DNA of 64,000 nucleotides from positions 1 through 64,000 of the forward strand of contig NZ_FMYH01000009.1 of assembly GCF_900096585.1 (NCBI RefSeq), read 5' to 3'. The notes under the pieces were generated by a model. The model saw only the letters and a program-made list of their open reading frames with translations. It ran no database searches and was not told where the DNA came from. Shown one piece after another: positions 27,879-36,788 of this stretch (within the stretch, counting starts at the first letter, position 1; each line of letters opens with the position of its first letter). A program made the translations under genes and the position numbers. This DNA is from Sanguibacter gelidistatuariae. GTDB taxonomy: Bacteria > Actinomycetota > Actinomycetes > Actinomycetales > Cellulomonadaceae.

Positions 27879-28280
27879 ATGAAGACGCTGCTGAACATCA
27901 TCTGGCTCGTGCTGTCGGGGTTCTGGCTGGCGATCGGATACGCCTTCGCCGGGATCATCTGCTGCATCCTCATCGTCACGATCCCCTTCGGGATCGCGTC
28001 CTTCCGGATGGCGAACTACGTGCTGTGGCCCTTCGGCCGAGTCGTCGTCGACCACCCGCAGGCCGGCGCCTGGTCGACCCTGGGCAACATCGTGTGGCTC
28101 ATCGTCGCCGGGTGGTGGCTCGCCCTCGGGCACCTCGCCACGGGCATCGCCATGTGCGTGACGATCATCGGCATCCCGCTGGGCATCGCCAGCTTCAAGA
28201 TGATCCCGATCTCGCTCCTGCCGCTCGGCAAGCAGATCGTGCCGAGCAACCAGCCCTATCCCGGCTACCAGCACGCCTGA
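27879..28280 (+). CDS. yccF: YccF family inner membrane protein
   Basis: A 133-residue protein made of two similar YccF units: LLNIIWLVLSGFWLAIGYAFAGIICCILIVTIPFGIASFRMANYVLWPFGR and LGNIVWLIVAGWWLALGHLATGIAMCVTIIGIPLGIASFKMIPISLLPLGK. Each has two membrane helices with an IPxGIASFxM turn. TACGGT ends 6 nt before the ATG, so leaderless. Function unknown. Confidence 0.9.
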   Translation: MKTLLNIIWLVLSGFWLAIGYAFAGIICCILIVTIPFGIASFRMANYVLWPFGRVVVDHPQAGAWSTLGNIVWLIVAGWWLALGHLATGIAMCVTIIGIPLGIASFKMIPISLLPLGKQIVPSNQPYPGYQHA

Positions 28281-28322
28281 CCGGCGCCGGGTCGACGGGC
28301 CGGGGCGCAGGCGCCCGCGAGG

Positions 28323-28835
28323 CTAGTCCCGGGCGATCGGCGCCGTCGTCGCGCGGGTGGCCGCGACCAGGTCCGACGGCGCGAGCCCGACGTCGAGCCC
28401 GCGGCGCCCGCCCGAGACGTACACCGTGTCGAAGCCGAGGGCGGAGTCGTCGATGATCGTCGTGTGCGCGGTGCGCTGGCCGAGCGGGGAGATGCCGCCG
28501 ACGACGTAGCCGGTCGCGCGCTCGGCGTCGGCTTGCTCGGCCATGACCGCCTTCTTGCCGCCGGCGGCGTGCGCGAGCGCCTTGAGGTCAAGCGTGCGGT
28601 CCACCGGCACGACGGCGACCACGAGGTGGGCATCGACCGCGGCCATGAGGGTCTTGAACACCCGTGGGGGCTCGATGCCGATCGCCTGGGCAGCCTCGAG
28701 GCCGTAGCCGAGATCGCTCAGCGGATCGTGCTCGTAGGGGTGCACAGTATGGGCGATCCCCGCTTTCTCGAGGGCGACGATCGCCGGGGTCGCGCCGTGT
28801 GGACTCTTCGCTACCTTCTTCGCGTTCTTCGACAT
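28323..28835 (-). CDS. ybaK: Cys-tRNA(Pro) deacylase, YbaK/EbsC family
   Basis: A 170-residue trans-editing enzyme that removes cysteine wrongly loaded on tRNA(Pro). TPAIVALEKAGIAHTVHPYEHDP, the catalytic K in PRVFKTLM, VPVDRTLDLKALAHAAGGKKAVMA and GYVVGGISPLGQ are family signatures. Normal length. TAGCGT (28842-28847) ends 6 nt before the ATG on the minus strand, so leaderless. Confidence 0.93.
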   Translation of the reverse strand: MSKNAKKVAKSPHGATPAIVALEKAGIAHTVHPYEHDPLSDLGYGLEAAQAIGIEPPRVFKTLMAAVDAHLVVAVVPVDRTLDLKALAHAAGGKKAVMAEQADAERATGYVVGGISPLGQRTAHTTIIDDSALGFDTVYVSGGRRGLDVGLAPSDLVAATRATTAPIARD

Positions 28836-28875
28836 GGCCCTACGCTAGCCGCTGCCCGCACCGCCCACCCAGGAC

Positions 28876-31494
28876 CTACATCGGCGCGACACCGGTCACC
28901 CGGAGCACGGCCTCCCCGGCCTCGTCGCTCGCGTCGAGGTCGACGATCACGGTGATCGCCCAGTCGTGGTCGCCGTCGGGGTCGTCGAGGACCTGACGGA
29001 CGGTCCACAGCCGCGGGTTGCCGTCCACGCCCTCGGTGATGGTCACGAGCTTGGGGGAGCGGGCCGCGGGGTCGATGCCGATCGCGTCGTCGCCGTAGTG
29101 GTCGAACATCGGGTCGAGGGCATCGGCCCAGGCGTCGGCGTCCCAGCCGTCCTTGCCGTCGAGGGAGCCGAGCGTGGAGTAGGCCTCGCGGGCGGCGAGC
29201 TCGACCCGCTTGAACAGGGCGTTGCGCAGCAGCACCCGGAAGGACCGGACGTTCCCGGTGACCGGGCGGGCCGGGGCCTCGGTGCCGGTCCCGTTGAGCG
29301 GGGAGTCGCCGGTGAGGGAGTCGGCGTCGTCGTCGACGGGGTTGGCCAGGCGCTCCCACTCGTCGAGCAGGCTCGAGTCGACGCCGCGCACGAGCTCACC
29401 GAGCCACTCGATGATCTCCTCGACCTCCTCGGTGCGGTGCTCGGCCGAGACGGTCTGACGTAGCGTCCGGTAGGCGTCGGCGAGGTAGCGCAGCACCACG
29501 CCCTCGGTGCGGTCGAGCTGGTACTTGGAGACGAACTCGTTGAAGGTCTGCGCCCGCTCGACCATGTCCCGGACCACGGACTTGGGGGAGAGTTCCTGAT
29601 CGGCGATCCACGGGTTCGACTTCTTGTACGTGGCGAAGGCTGCCTGGAGCATCTCCTCGAGCGGCTTGGGCCACAGCACGTCCTCGAGCGCGGCCATCCG
29701 CTCGTCGTAGTCGTAGCCCTCGGCCTTCATGGCGCCGATCGCCTCGCCGCGGGCGGCGCGCTGCTGGCCGTAGAGCACCTGACGTGGGTCGTCCAGGGTC
29801 GCCTCGATGACGGAGACGACGTCGAGGGCGTGGGTGGGCGACGTCGGCTCGAGCAGGTCCAGGGCCGCGAGGGCGAAGGGCGACAGCGGCTGGTTGAGCG
29901 CGAAGTCGCGGGGCAGGTCGACCATGAGCCGCACGGTGTAGCTACCGCCGGGGTTGCGCACCTTCTCCACGATGCCGGCCTGGCGCAGGGAGCGGTAGAT
30001 CCGGAACACCTGGCGCACGTGCGCGGCCTTCTGCGGCTCGGTGTCGTGGTTGGTGGTGAGCAGGTGACGCATGGCGTCGATCGGATCGCCGCTCGTCGCG
30101 GTGCTGCGCGCCAGGACGTTGAGGACCATGGCATGGCTGACCGTGAAGTGGCTGGTGAGCGGCTCGGGATCGGCGTCACGCAGGCGCTCGAAGGTCTTGT
30201 CCGTCCAGTTGACGGCCCCGGCCGGGGCCTTCTTGCGGACGATCTTCTTGATCTTCTTCGGGTCGTCGCCGGCTCGCTCGAGGAGCTTGCGGTTCTCGAT
30301 GACGTGCTCGGGGGCCATGACCAGGACGTCGCCGACGGTGTCGTAGCCGGCCCGCCCGGCCCGCCCGGAGATCTGGTGGAACTCACGCGCGGAGAGGTGG
30401 CGCATGCGCTCGCCGTCGAACTTGACCAGGGAGGTGAGCAGAACCGTGCGGATCGGGACGTTGATGCCGACGCCGAGGGTGTCGGTTCCGCAGACGACCT
30501 TGAGCAGGCCCTTCTGGGTGAGGCGTTCGACGACGCGGCGGTACTTGGGCAGCATCCCGGCGTGGTGGACGCCGATGCCCTGGCGCAGGTACTTGCTGAG
30601 CGACTTTCCGAAGCCGGAGGTGAATCGGAAATCGCCCAGCTCTTCGACGATCGCGTCCTTCTCGGCGCGGCTGGCCACGTTCATGCTCATGAGCGACTGC
30701 GCGCGGTCGACGGCGTCCTTCTGGGTGAAGTGCACGACGTAGACCGGGGAGCGGTGGGTGTGCACGAGGTCTTCGATGACCTCGACGAGCGGTTCGATGA
30801 CGTAGTTGAAGTTCAGCGGCACGGGGCGATCGGCGCTCGTGACCACCGCGACCGAACGACCGGTGCGCTCCTCGAGGTCCTTCTCGAACATGTCGGTGTC
30901 ACCGAGGGTGGCGGACATGAGCAGGAACTGCGCCTGCGGAAGCTCCAGGAGTGGCACCTGCCAGGCCCAGCCGCGCTGGGGGTCGGCGTAGAAGTGGAAC
31001 TCGTCCATGACGACCTGGTCGACGCCGGGGTCCTCCGCCTCGACGCCGCCCGTGCGCAGCGCGATGTTGGCGAGGATCTCCGCCGTGCAGCAGATGATCG
31101 GGGCCGTCGGGTTGACCGAGGAGTCGCCCGTCATCATGCCGACGTTCTCCGAGCCGAAGGCGTCGACGAGGGCGAAGAACTTCTCGCTCACCAGGGCCTT
31201 GAGCGGCGCGGTGTAGAACGACCGCTTGCCCTCGGCGAGGGCGACGTAGTGCGCCCCGATCGCCACGAGAGACTTCCCCGACCCGGTCGGGGTGCTGAGG
31301 ATGACGTGCGAGCCGGAGACCAGCTCGATGAGCGCCTCGGACTGCGCGGGGTAGAGGTCCAGCCCACGATCGTTGGCCCAGGAGGTGAAGCCCTCGTACA
31401 GCTCGTCAGGGTCCGGCGCCTTGCCGTCGACGGCGGGCGGGATGTGGCTGAGGAGGCTGATCGAGGCAGGTGCGGGGGTGGTCACCCGGACCAT
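28876..31494 (-). CDS. Ski2-like DEAD/DEAH RNA helicase with DUF3516
   Basis: An 872-residue helicase. Walker A is STPTGSGKS (67-75), motif II DEFH (164-167), motif III SATLGD, and motif VI QISGRAGRAGYD. The C-terminal third is the DUF3516 extension common in actinobacterial members. It resembles Ski2/HelY enzymes that unwind structured RNA. The ATG at 31494 has GGGAGA directly before it; a GTG at 31485 would give better ribosome-site spacing. Follows DUF3817 gene by 10 nt on the same strand, so they may be cotranscribed. Confidence 0.9.
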   Translation of the reverse strand: MVRVTTPAPASISLLSHIPPAVDGKAPDPDELYEGFTSWANDRGLDLYPAQSEALIELVSGSHVILSTPTGSGKSLVAIGAHYVALAEGKRSFYTAPLKALVSEKFFALVDAFGSENVGMMTGDSSVNPTAPIICCTAEILANIALRTGGVEAEDPGVDQVVMDEFHFYADPQRGWAWQVPLLELPQAQFLLMSATLGDTDMFEKDLEERTGRSVAVVTSADRPVPLNFNYVIEPLVEVIEDLVHTHRSPVYVVHFTQKDAVDRAQSLMSMNVASRAEKDAIVEELGDFRFTSGFGKSLSKYLRQGIGVHHAGMLPKYRRVVERLTQKGLLKVVCGTDTLGVGINVPIRTVLLTSLVKFDGERMRHLSAREFHQISGRAGRAGYDTVGDVLVMAPEHVIENRKLLERAGDDPKKIKKIVRKKAPAGAVNWTDKTFERLRDADPEPLTSHFTVSHAMVLNVLARSTATSGDPIDAMRHLLTTNHDTEPQKAAHVRQVFRIYRSLRQAGIVEKVRNPGGSYTVRLMVDLPRDFALNQPLSPFALAALDLLEPTSPTHALDVVSVIEATLDDPRQVLYGQQRAARGEAIGAMKAEGYDYDERMAALEDVLWPKPLEEMLQAAFATYKKSNPWIADQELSPKSVVRDMVERAQTFNEFVSKYQLDRTEGVVLRYLADAYRTLRQTVSAEHRTEEVEEIIEWLGELVRGVDSSLLDEWERLANPVDDDADSLTGDSPLNGTGTEAPARPVTGNVRSFRVLLRNALFKRVELAAREAYSTLGSLDGKDGWDADAWADALDPMFDHYGDDAIGIDPAARSPKLVTITEGVDGNPRLWTVRQVLDDPDGDHDWAITVIVDLDASDEAGEAVLRVTGVAPM

Positions 31495-31504
31495 TCTCCC
31501 AGGT

Positions 31505-31987
31505 TTACCGGCCCCACGTCCCAGGCGGGCCGAGGGTGAGCAGGACGGACATGATGATGATGGCGCCGGCGACGAAGATGCCCACGAAGGTTGCCGGGTG
31601 CCCCAGCATCCAGCGCAGCAGCGTGTCCACCCGGCCCCGGTCACGCGGGTCGTCGGAGGCGGTGGTGCGCCATCCGCCGTCGAGCAGGCCCTTGCGGTCG
31701 ACCGCGAGGTCGAAGGGGATGGTCGCGTAAGGCACGACGGCGGAGACCACCGCGAGCGCGGTGAGCCGGGCGGGCCAGCGCTGGTTGAGCCCGACGACGA
31801 TCGCGGTGAGCACGTAGACGATGAAGACGAATCCGTGCACCCCGCCGCCGATCTTGACCGGCACCGGCCCGGCGTCGAAGCCGTACTTGGCGATCATCCC
31901 GGCGATGAGCAGGGTCCATGTCACAGCCTCGGCGATGGCGACGACGCGGAAGAAAATGCGTGGGGTCAGGCTGCGGGGCACAAGCAC
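31505..31987 (-). CDS. DUF3817 integral membrane protein
   Basis: A 160-residue protein with about four membrane segments: FRVVAIAEAVTWTLLIAGMIAKY, the GGGVHGFVFIVYVLTAIVVGL segment typical of DUF3817, LTALAVVSAVVPYATIPFDL and FVGIFVAGAIIIMSVLLTL. An extra C-terminal membrane segment follows a charged loop. GTG start. The helicase gene lies 10 nt downstream. Function unknown. Confidence 0.85.
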   Translation of the reverse strand: MLVPRSLTPRIFFRVVAIAEAVTWTLLIAGMIAKYGFDAGPVPVKIGGGVHGFVFIVYVLTAIVVGLNQRWPARLTALAVVSAVVPYATIPFDLAVDRKGLLDGGWRTTASDDPRDRGRVDTLLRWMLGHPATFVGIFVAGAIIIMSVLLTLGPPGTWGR

Positions 31988-32118
31988 TCCGATGGTGGGA
32001 TGAATTCTATGAGGTGCCCATTCTCTCGCGGCGTCGGGTCCTGGAGATCAACCGAAGGATGGAGGCGTGCCGTGCCGGGTGTGGTGCGACCCGGCCGACG
32101 ATCAGTGGCCCCCGCGGC

Positions 32119-33180
32119 TCAGCTCTCTTCCGCGGTCCTCGGTGGCGCCGTCGACGCGCGGACGACAAGCTCGGGTCGCAACAGGACGGAGCGTCCTGGC
32201 TCGGTCTCGGGACGCGTCCCGTGCGCGAGGATCTCTTCGATCGCGAGACGGGCCATCTGGGCGATCGGCTGGCGCACGGTCGTCAACGGTGGGTCGTAGA
32301 GGTCAGCGAGGATGATGTCGTCGAAGCCGACCACGGATACGTCTCTTCCGACCGTCAGGCCCAGGTCGCGCAGTCCCCGGCACACACCCAGAGCGGTCAT
32401 GTCGTTGATCGCGACGACTGCGGTCGGAGGGGTGGGCTGGGAGAAGATCTCGTGCGCCGCGCGCCGGCCGACCTCGGCGGCCTCGACGTCGCCGAAGGGT
32501 GCCTGGTCCAGGCCGGACCAGCTGCGGGCGTCGCCGACGTCGAGGCCTGCGGACTCGAGGGCCGTGCAGAATCCTCGGTAGCGGCCCGTGCGGTTCACCG
32601 ATCCCAGTGATCCGGAGACGAAGGTGAGCCGCTCGTGGCCCAGGTCGATGAGGTGCTGGGTGGCCAGGTGACCGCCCATGACGTTGTTGATGCTGATGGA
32701 CACGACACTCGCGGGGTCGTCGGGCTGGGCTGGGCGGTCGAAGGTGACGAGCTCGAGCCCGCGCTCGATGATCGGGACGAGGTGACCGAGTGAGGGGAGT
32801 GAGGTGCATAGAACCATGCCTCGGATGCCGTCGTCCCAGAGCTCTTCGACGTAGTCGCGCTCGCGCTCTGGGTCGCGCTCGGAGTTGCAGAGCAGGACGT
32901 TGAATCCCTGGGCGAGGGCGGCCGCCTCAAGTTCGCGCGCGAACGCTCCCCAGAAGGGGTTGCCGACCGAGGGGACGATGAGCCCGATCGTGCGGGTGCG
33001 GCCGGTGCGGAGCTGGCGCGCTGCGCGATTAGGGCGGTAGCCCAGGCGAGCGATCGCGGCCGAGACGCGTTCCTGTGTCTCGGGGAGCATGCGTTCGGCC
33101 CTGCCGTTGAGCAGGTTCGAGACCGTGCTAGGAGATACGCCCGCTGCGCGGGCGACCTCCTGGATGGTTACTTGTCCCAC
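32119..33180 (-). CDS. LacI family regulator of the polysaccharide locus
   Basis: A 353-residue repressor. VTIQEVARAAGVSPSTVSNLLNGRAERMLPETQERVSAAIARLGYRPNRAARQLRTG is a complete LacI HTH with hinge helix; the rest is a periplasmic-binding-type effector domain (IGLIVPSVGNPFWGAFARELE, VVGFDDIILADLYDPPLTTV). GTG start. It is divergent from the ABC transporter operon. CG-centred palindromes at 33233-33250 (53 bp upstream of its start) and 33344-33357 are the likely operators. Effector probably a sugar released by the pathway. Confidence 0.92.
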   Translation of the reverse strand: MGQVTIQEVARAAGVSPSTVSNLLNGRAERMLPETQERVSAAIARLGYRPNRAARQLRTGRTRTIGLIVPSVGNPFWGAFARELEAAALAQGFNVLLCNSERDPERERDYVEELWDDGIRGMVLCTSLPSLGHLVPIIERGLELVTFDRPAQPDDPASVVSISINNVMGGHLATQHLIDLGHERLTFVSGSLGSVNRTGRYRGFCTALESAGLDVGDARSWSGLDQAPFGDVEAAEVGRRAAHEIFSQPTPPTAVVAINDMTALGVCRGLRDLGLTVGRDVSVVGFDDIILADLYDPPLTTVRQPIAQMARLAIEEILAHGTRPETEPGRSVLLRPELVVRASTAPPRTAEES

Positions 33181-33232
33181 TGTGCTGTCCGTTCACTCAT
33201 CGCACTGCCTGCTCGTCGGTGAGGGGCAAAAT

Positions 33233-33250
33233 TGATGCATCGATACATCA
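33233..33250. promoter_or_regulatory. LacI-type palindrome near the regulator gene
   Basis: TGATGCATCGATACATCA is an 18-bp inverted repeat with one mismatched pair and a central CG, the symmetry of LacI-family operators. It lies 53 bp upstream of the lacI-type start and could serve autoregulation. Its half-site differs from that at 33344-33357, so it may bind another protein. Confidence 0.5.
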
Positions 33251-33312
33251 GAATGGTACAGGACTTTTCACATGTTCTGGCTGTTGGAGAGGGGGTGAAC
33301 GGCACTCTTCTC

Positions 33313-33341
33313 TTGACGCTCCAGGGAATGCCGCCTACGGT
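33313..33341 (+). promoter_or_regulatory. Promoter of the polysaccharide locus
   Basis: TTGACG (33313-33318) and TACGGT (33336-33341) are spaced by exactly 17 bp. The predicted start site (~33348) gives a ~130-nt 5' leader before the binding-protein gene and falls inside the operator at 33344-33357. Confidence 0.75.
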
Positions 33342-33343
33342 CG

Positions 33344-33357
33344 GTGTAACGTTGCAC
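33344..33357. promoter_or_regulatory. LacI operator over the transcription start
   Basis: GTGTAACGTTGCAC is a 14-bp near-perfect palindrome with the central CG and TGnAACGTTnCA core seen in many LacI-family sites. It covers the predicted +1 of the promoter at 33313-33341, the classical place for repression. Confidence 0.72.
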
Positions 33358-33480
33358 CAGACAACACCAGTCGGCGAAGGCGCCGGACCTGGTTGGTGGG
33401 ACGACCACGACGATGACGTCGGCACAGGAGCGCGAGGCCTCGGGCCGTACCGTTCCCGCCCGGCGAAGGGAGCACTTCGC

Positions 33481-34776
33481 ATGAGGATGATACGAACGCA
33501 CGCAGCTGCCGTGGCCTTTGCCGCCACCGCAGCCCTGACCCTGAGTGCATGCAGCAGCGCCGACGGTGGCACCAGTGCCGGGGACGGGACCGTCAGCGGG
33601 GACATTACCTTGCTCTCCCCGATCTTCGAGGGGAGCGAAGGGCAGCGACTTCTTGAGGACGAACTCCTCCCGCAGTTCTATGCGAAGTATCCCGACGTCA
33701 AGGTCACGGTGGACTACACCACCTACAACCAGCTCAACGAGAAGCTCACCACAGCGGTGGCCTCCGGGCTCGTCCCCGACGTCATGATGATGGGCGTGGG
33801 CTGGGTCGAGAGCTTCGCCGACCGTGGAGTGCTCGCCAACCTCAGTGAGACAGGCCTCACCCAGGAGAAGCTCGAGGAGTCCTACACCAAGGAGATCGTC
33901 GAAGCGGGCATGTGGGAAGACAGCGTCTACGCGCTGCCGATCATGTTGGACACGCGATTCGGCGTGGCCCGCATGGATCTGCTGCGCGAGGCTGGCTACG
34001 ACGCCCCGCCGAAGACATGGGATGAGCTCACCGAGATGTCCAAGGCTCTCACCGTGCGCTCCGAGGACGGCACCCTCCAGCGCACCGGGTTCGACGTCCA
34101 ATCGATGGACCCCCGCCAGATGTTCATGACCATGCTCTTCTCCGCAGGCGGCGACCTGTTCACCGAGGACCTGACCGCCCCGGCGTTCAACTCACCGGCG
34201 GGCGTCGATGCGCTCGAGTTCGTCTCCGACCTCATTCACGTGGACAAGGTCGAGGACATCGGCTTCTCCTCAGCGAGCGCAGACCCGAACCCCCTTGTCA
34301 ACGGCCGTGCAGCGATGGCCATCGCCCACAACAACGTGTGGAGTCAGTTCGAGAAGGCTGCGCCGGAGCTGCTCGGCGAGCTTCAGCCCTTCGTCATCCA
34401 GGGCGAGGCGTCGGGGATGTTCTTCGGAGGGACGCTTGCCACGGTCTCAGCCAAGTCAAAGCACCCTGAGGCCGCGCAGGCGCTCATGGAGTTTCTCGCG
34501 AGCCCCGGGCCGGCGCTCGCCGCGAACGAGCAGCGCGGCAACGTGCCCGCGCTGACCGAGCTCCTCGACAGCGACTACGTGCAAGGCAACCCACTCGTCC
34601 AGTTCGCCATGGAGAACCTTGATGTCGCCCGCCGCGAGGGCGGACCGGCCCAGTGGCTCGAGATCCGTGGCACCTTCAAGCCCGCGATCGAGGCTGCGCT
34701 GCTGGGACAGCAGACCCCCCAGGAAGCGCTCGATGGCCTCGCGAAGAGTGCGCAGACGGCGATCGACCGCAAGTGA
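33481..34776 (+). CDS. ABC transporter substrate-binding lipoprotein (sugar type)
   Basis: A 431-residue family-1 solute-binding protein. The signal peptide RTHAAAVAFAATAALTLSAC ends in a lipobox Cys. The mature part has the usual features: FYAKYPDVKVTVDYTTYNQLNEKL, GLVPDVMMMGVGWVESFADRGVLANLSE and VYALPIMLDTRFGVARMDLLREAGYDAPPKTWDEL. GGGAG precedes the ATG at 33481. First gene of the operon; it should deliver an oligosaccharide to the two permeases. A small hairpin (34791-34808) follows. Confidence 0.93.
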   Translation: MRMIRTHAAAVAFAATAALTLSACSSADGGTSAGDGTVSGDITLLSPIFEGSEGQRLLEDELLPQFYAKYPDVKVTVDYTTYNQLNEKLTTAVASGLVPDVMMMGVGWVESFADRGVLANLSETGLTQEKLEESYTKEIVEAGMWEDSVYALPIMLDTRFGVARMDLLREAGYDAPPKTWDELTEMSKALTVRSEDGTLQRTGFDVQSMDPRQMFMTMLFSAGGDLFTEDLTAPAFNSPAGVDALEFVSDLIHVDKVEDIGFSSASADPNPLVNGRAAMAIAHNNVWSQFEKAAPELLGELQPFVIQGEASGMFFGGTLATVSAKSKHPEAAQALMEFLASPGPALAANEQRGNVPALTELLDSDYVQGNPLVQFAMENLDVARREGGPAQWLEIRGTFKPAIEAALLGQQTPQEALDGLAKSAQTAIDRK

Positions 34777-34790
34777 CTCGTGGTGCACGG

Positions 34791-34808
34791 GGCGCGTGGT
34801 CCCGCGCC
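34791..34808 (+). promoter_or_regulatory. Hairpin between binding protein and permease genes
   Basis: GGCGCG (34791-34796) pairs with CGCGCC (34803-34808). A short stem after a binding-protein gene often protects the upstream message and lets it be made in excess over the permeases; here that is only an inference. Confidence 0.4.
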
Positions 34809-34846
34809 ACTCGTCCCGCACTCCGGACCCATGCTGTGAGGGAACT

Positions 34847-35812
34847 ATGACGACGACAAAACCAGCAGCAGGCTTGCGCACTGCGGGCGCTGCTGCGAAG
34901 GAATCACCCCGCAAACCCACACCGGCCCGCTCGAAGCAACATCCCCAGGGCAACAAGAAGCTGCGCCGCGCTGGCTGGCTCATGGTGACTCCCTCCATCC
35001 TGCACATCGGGCTATGGACGGCGTTGCCGGTGATCGCAACCTTCGTGCTGAGCTTCACCAACTACAACGTGTTCGATGCCCCACGGTGGATCGGTTTCGA
35101 GAACTACATCGAGGTCTGGAATGACCCGACATTCCGCAAAGCCACGTGGAACACGGTCGTCTACACCTTCTGGACCGTTCCGGTGTCGATGGCGATCGCC
35201 GTGGTCATCGCCGTCATGCTCAACCAGAAGATGCGGTTCCAGACCTGGTACCGGGCGGCGTTCTTCTTGCCGCAGGTGACCGCGACCGTCGCGATCGCGA
35301 TGGTGTGGCTGTGGATCTTCAACCCGCAGCAAGGGCTTCTCAATGCGGCACTGTCCGTCGTGGGGATCCCCGGCAAGTCATGGCTCGCCGACCCGGACTG
35401 GGCACTGTGGGCCGTGATCCTGGTCGGGGTGTGGCAGGGGATCGGCATGAAGATGCTCATCTACATCGCCGCTCTGCAGAACATCGACGAGAGCCTCTAT
35501 GAGGCGGCGTCGATCGATGGCGCGTCGTCGATCCGCAAGTTCTTCTCGATCACGTTGCCGATGCTCAAGCCAGCGACCTTCTTCGTGTTCGTCATCTCGG
35601 TCATCGGCGCCTTCCAGGTCTTCGACCAGGTGTACGTGCTCACCGACGGCGGGCCAGCGAACGCCACGACGATGATGACTTACGAGGTCTACCGCTCCGC
35701 CTTCCAGAACTTCCGGATGGGCATGGCCTCGGCGCAGTCGGTCTTCCTGTTCGCCTTCCTGCTCGTCATGACCCTGGCCAGCCGACGACTGACCCGAGGT
35801 GAAGACGGATGA
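34847..35812 (+). CDS. ABC sugar transporter permease 1 (MalF-like)
   Basis: A 321-residue permease with six membrane segments and the EAA motif YEAASIDGASSIRKFFSITLPMLKP near residues 218-242, where the ATPase docks. The ~35-residue basic N-terminus (KPTPARSKQHPQGNKKLRRAG) is cytoplasmic. Its stop overlaps the second permease by 4 nt. No ATPase gene is in the locus, so a shared MsmK/MsmX-type ATPase elsewhere must power it. Confidence 0.94.
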   Translation: MTTTKPAAGLRTAGAAAKESPRKPTPARSKQHPQGNKKLRRAGWLMVTPSILHIGLWTALPVIATFVLSFTNYNVFDAPRWIGFENYIEVWNDPTFRKATWNTVVYTFWTVPVSMAIAVVIAVMLNQKMRFQTWYRAAFFLPQVTATVAIAMVWLWIFNPQQGLLNAALSVVGIPGKSWLADPDWALWAVILVGVWQGIGMKMLIYIAALQNIDESLYEAASIDGASSIRKFFSITLPMLKPATFFVFVISVIGAFQVFDQVYVLTDGGPANATTMMTYEVYRSAFQNFRMGMASAQSVFLFAFLLVMTLASRRLTRGEDG

Positions 35813-36747
35813 GCGCCGAAGCAGTCAAGACCACCCAGCCAGGGGAGGTCCCCGTGACACCTGACAAGGCCGCCCGCGGCCGGGCAGCCCGCAGACGGTC
35901 GACGCACATCGCCCTCAACATCGCCCTGTCGATCGGCGCACTGACCATGATCATCCCGTTCCTGTGGATGATCGTCACCTCGCTCAAGAGCCCGGCTGAC
36001 CTCGCCCAGTTCCCGCCGTCCCTGCTCCCCAAGGACTGGGTATGGAGCAACTACCCCGAGGCGCTCAAGGCTGCCCCGTTCCACATCTACTTCCGGAACA
36101 GCTTCATCATCTCTGCGGGGCACACGATGATCACCCTGGCGCTGGGCGCGATGGCCGGCTACTCGCTCGCAAGAATCCCGTTCCGTGGCCGGGAGATCGT
36201 CTTCATGTCCTTCGTGGCCATGCTCATGATCCCCACCTACACCAAGATCGTCCCGCAGTTCCTCCTCGTGAAGTTCATGCCGTTCTTCGGCGGGAACGAC
36301 GTGTTCGGACAGGGCGGCACCGGGTGGCTCAACACCTGGTGGGCGCTCATCATCCCCGGTGGGCTCAGCGCGTCGGCGATCTTTCTCTTCCGGCAGTTCT
36401 ACCTCTCGCTGCCCAAGGAGCTCGAGGAGGCCGCGCGCCTCGACGGGCTCGGAGAGTTCCGCATCTTCGCCCAGATCTATACCCCGCTGATCAAGCCAGC
36501 GCTGGCCACGGTGGGACTGCTGACCTTCCAGGAGAGCTGGAACAACTTCCTGTGGCCGTTGCTGGTCACGACCCGCGACGACCTGCGAGTGATCCAGGTC
36601 GGCCTGGCGGTGTTCCGCCAGCTCGACGGGACCTCCTGGAACTACCTCATGGCAGGGACCACCCTGGCCACGCTGCCGATGGTGCTGCTCTTCCTGTTCT
36701 GCCAGAGGTACTTCGTGCAGGGCTTCGCCAACGCAGGAATCAAATGA
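35809..36747 (+). CDS. ABC sugar transporter permease 2 (MalG-like)
   Basis: A 312-residue permease with six membrane segments. The EAA loop reads LEEAARLDGLGEFRIFAQIYTPLIKPALATVG near residues 205-235, and the end MVLLFLFCQRYFVQGFANAGIK is typical of MalG-type carbohydrate permeases. ATGA overlap upstream. The SDR gene follows, with an ATG overlapping this stop. Confidence 0.94.
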   Translation: MSAEAVKTTQPGEVPVTPDKAARGRAARRRSTHIALNIALSIGALTMIIPFLWMIVTSLKSPADLAQFPPSLLPKDWVWSNYPEALKAAPFHIYFRNSFIISAGHTMITLALGAMAGYSLARIPFRGREIVFMSFVAMLMIPTYTKIVPQFLLVKFMPFFGGNDVFGQGGTGWLNTWWALIIPGGLSASAIFLFRQFYLSLPKELEEAARLDGLGEFRIFAQIYTPLIKPALATVGLLTFQESWNNFLWPLLVTTRDDLRVIQVGLAVFRQLDGTSWNYLMAGTTLATLPMVLLFLFCQRYFVQGFANAGIK

Positions 36748-36788
36748 CCATCCGTCTCGACCCACCCACACCGACCGAAGGACCTGAC

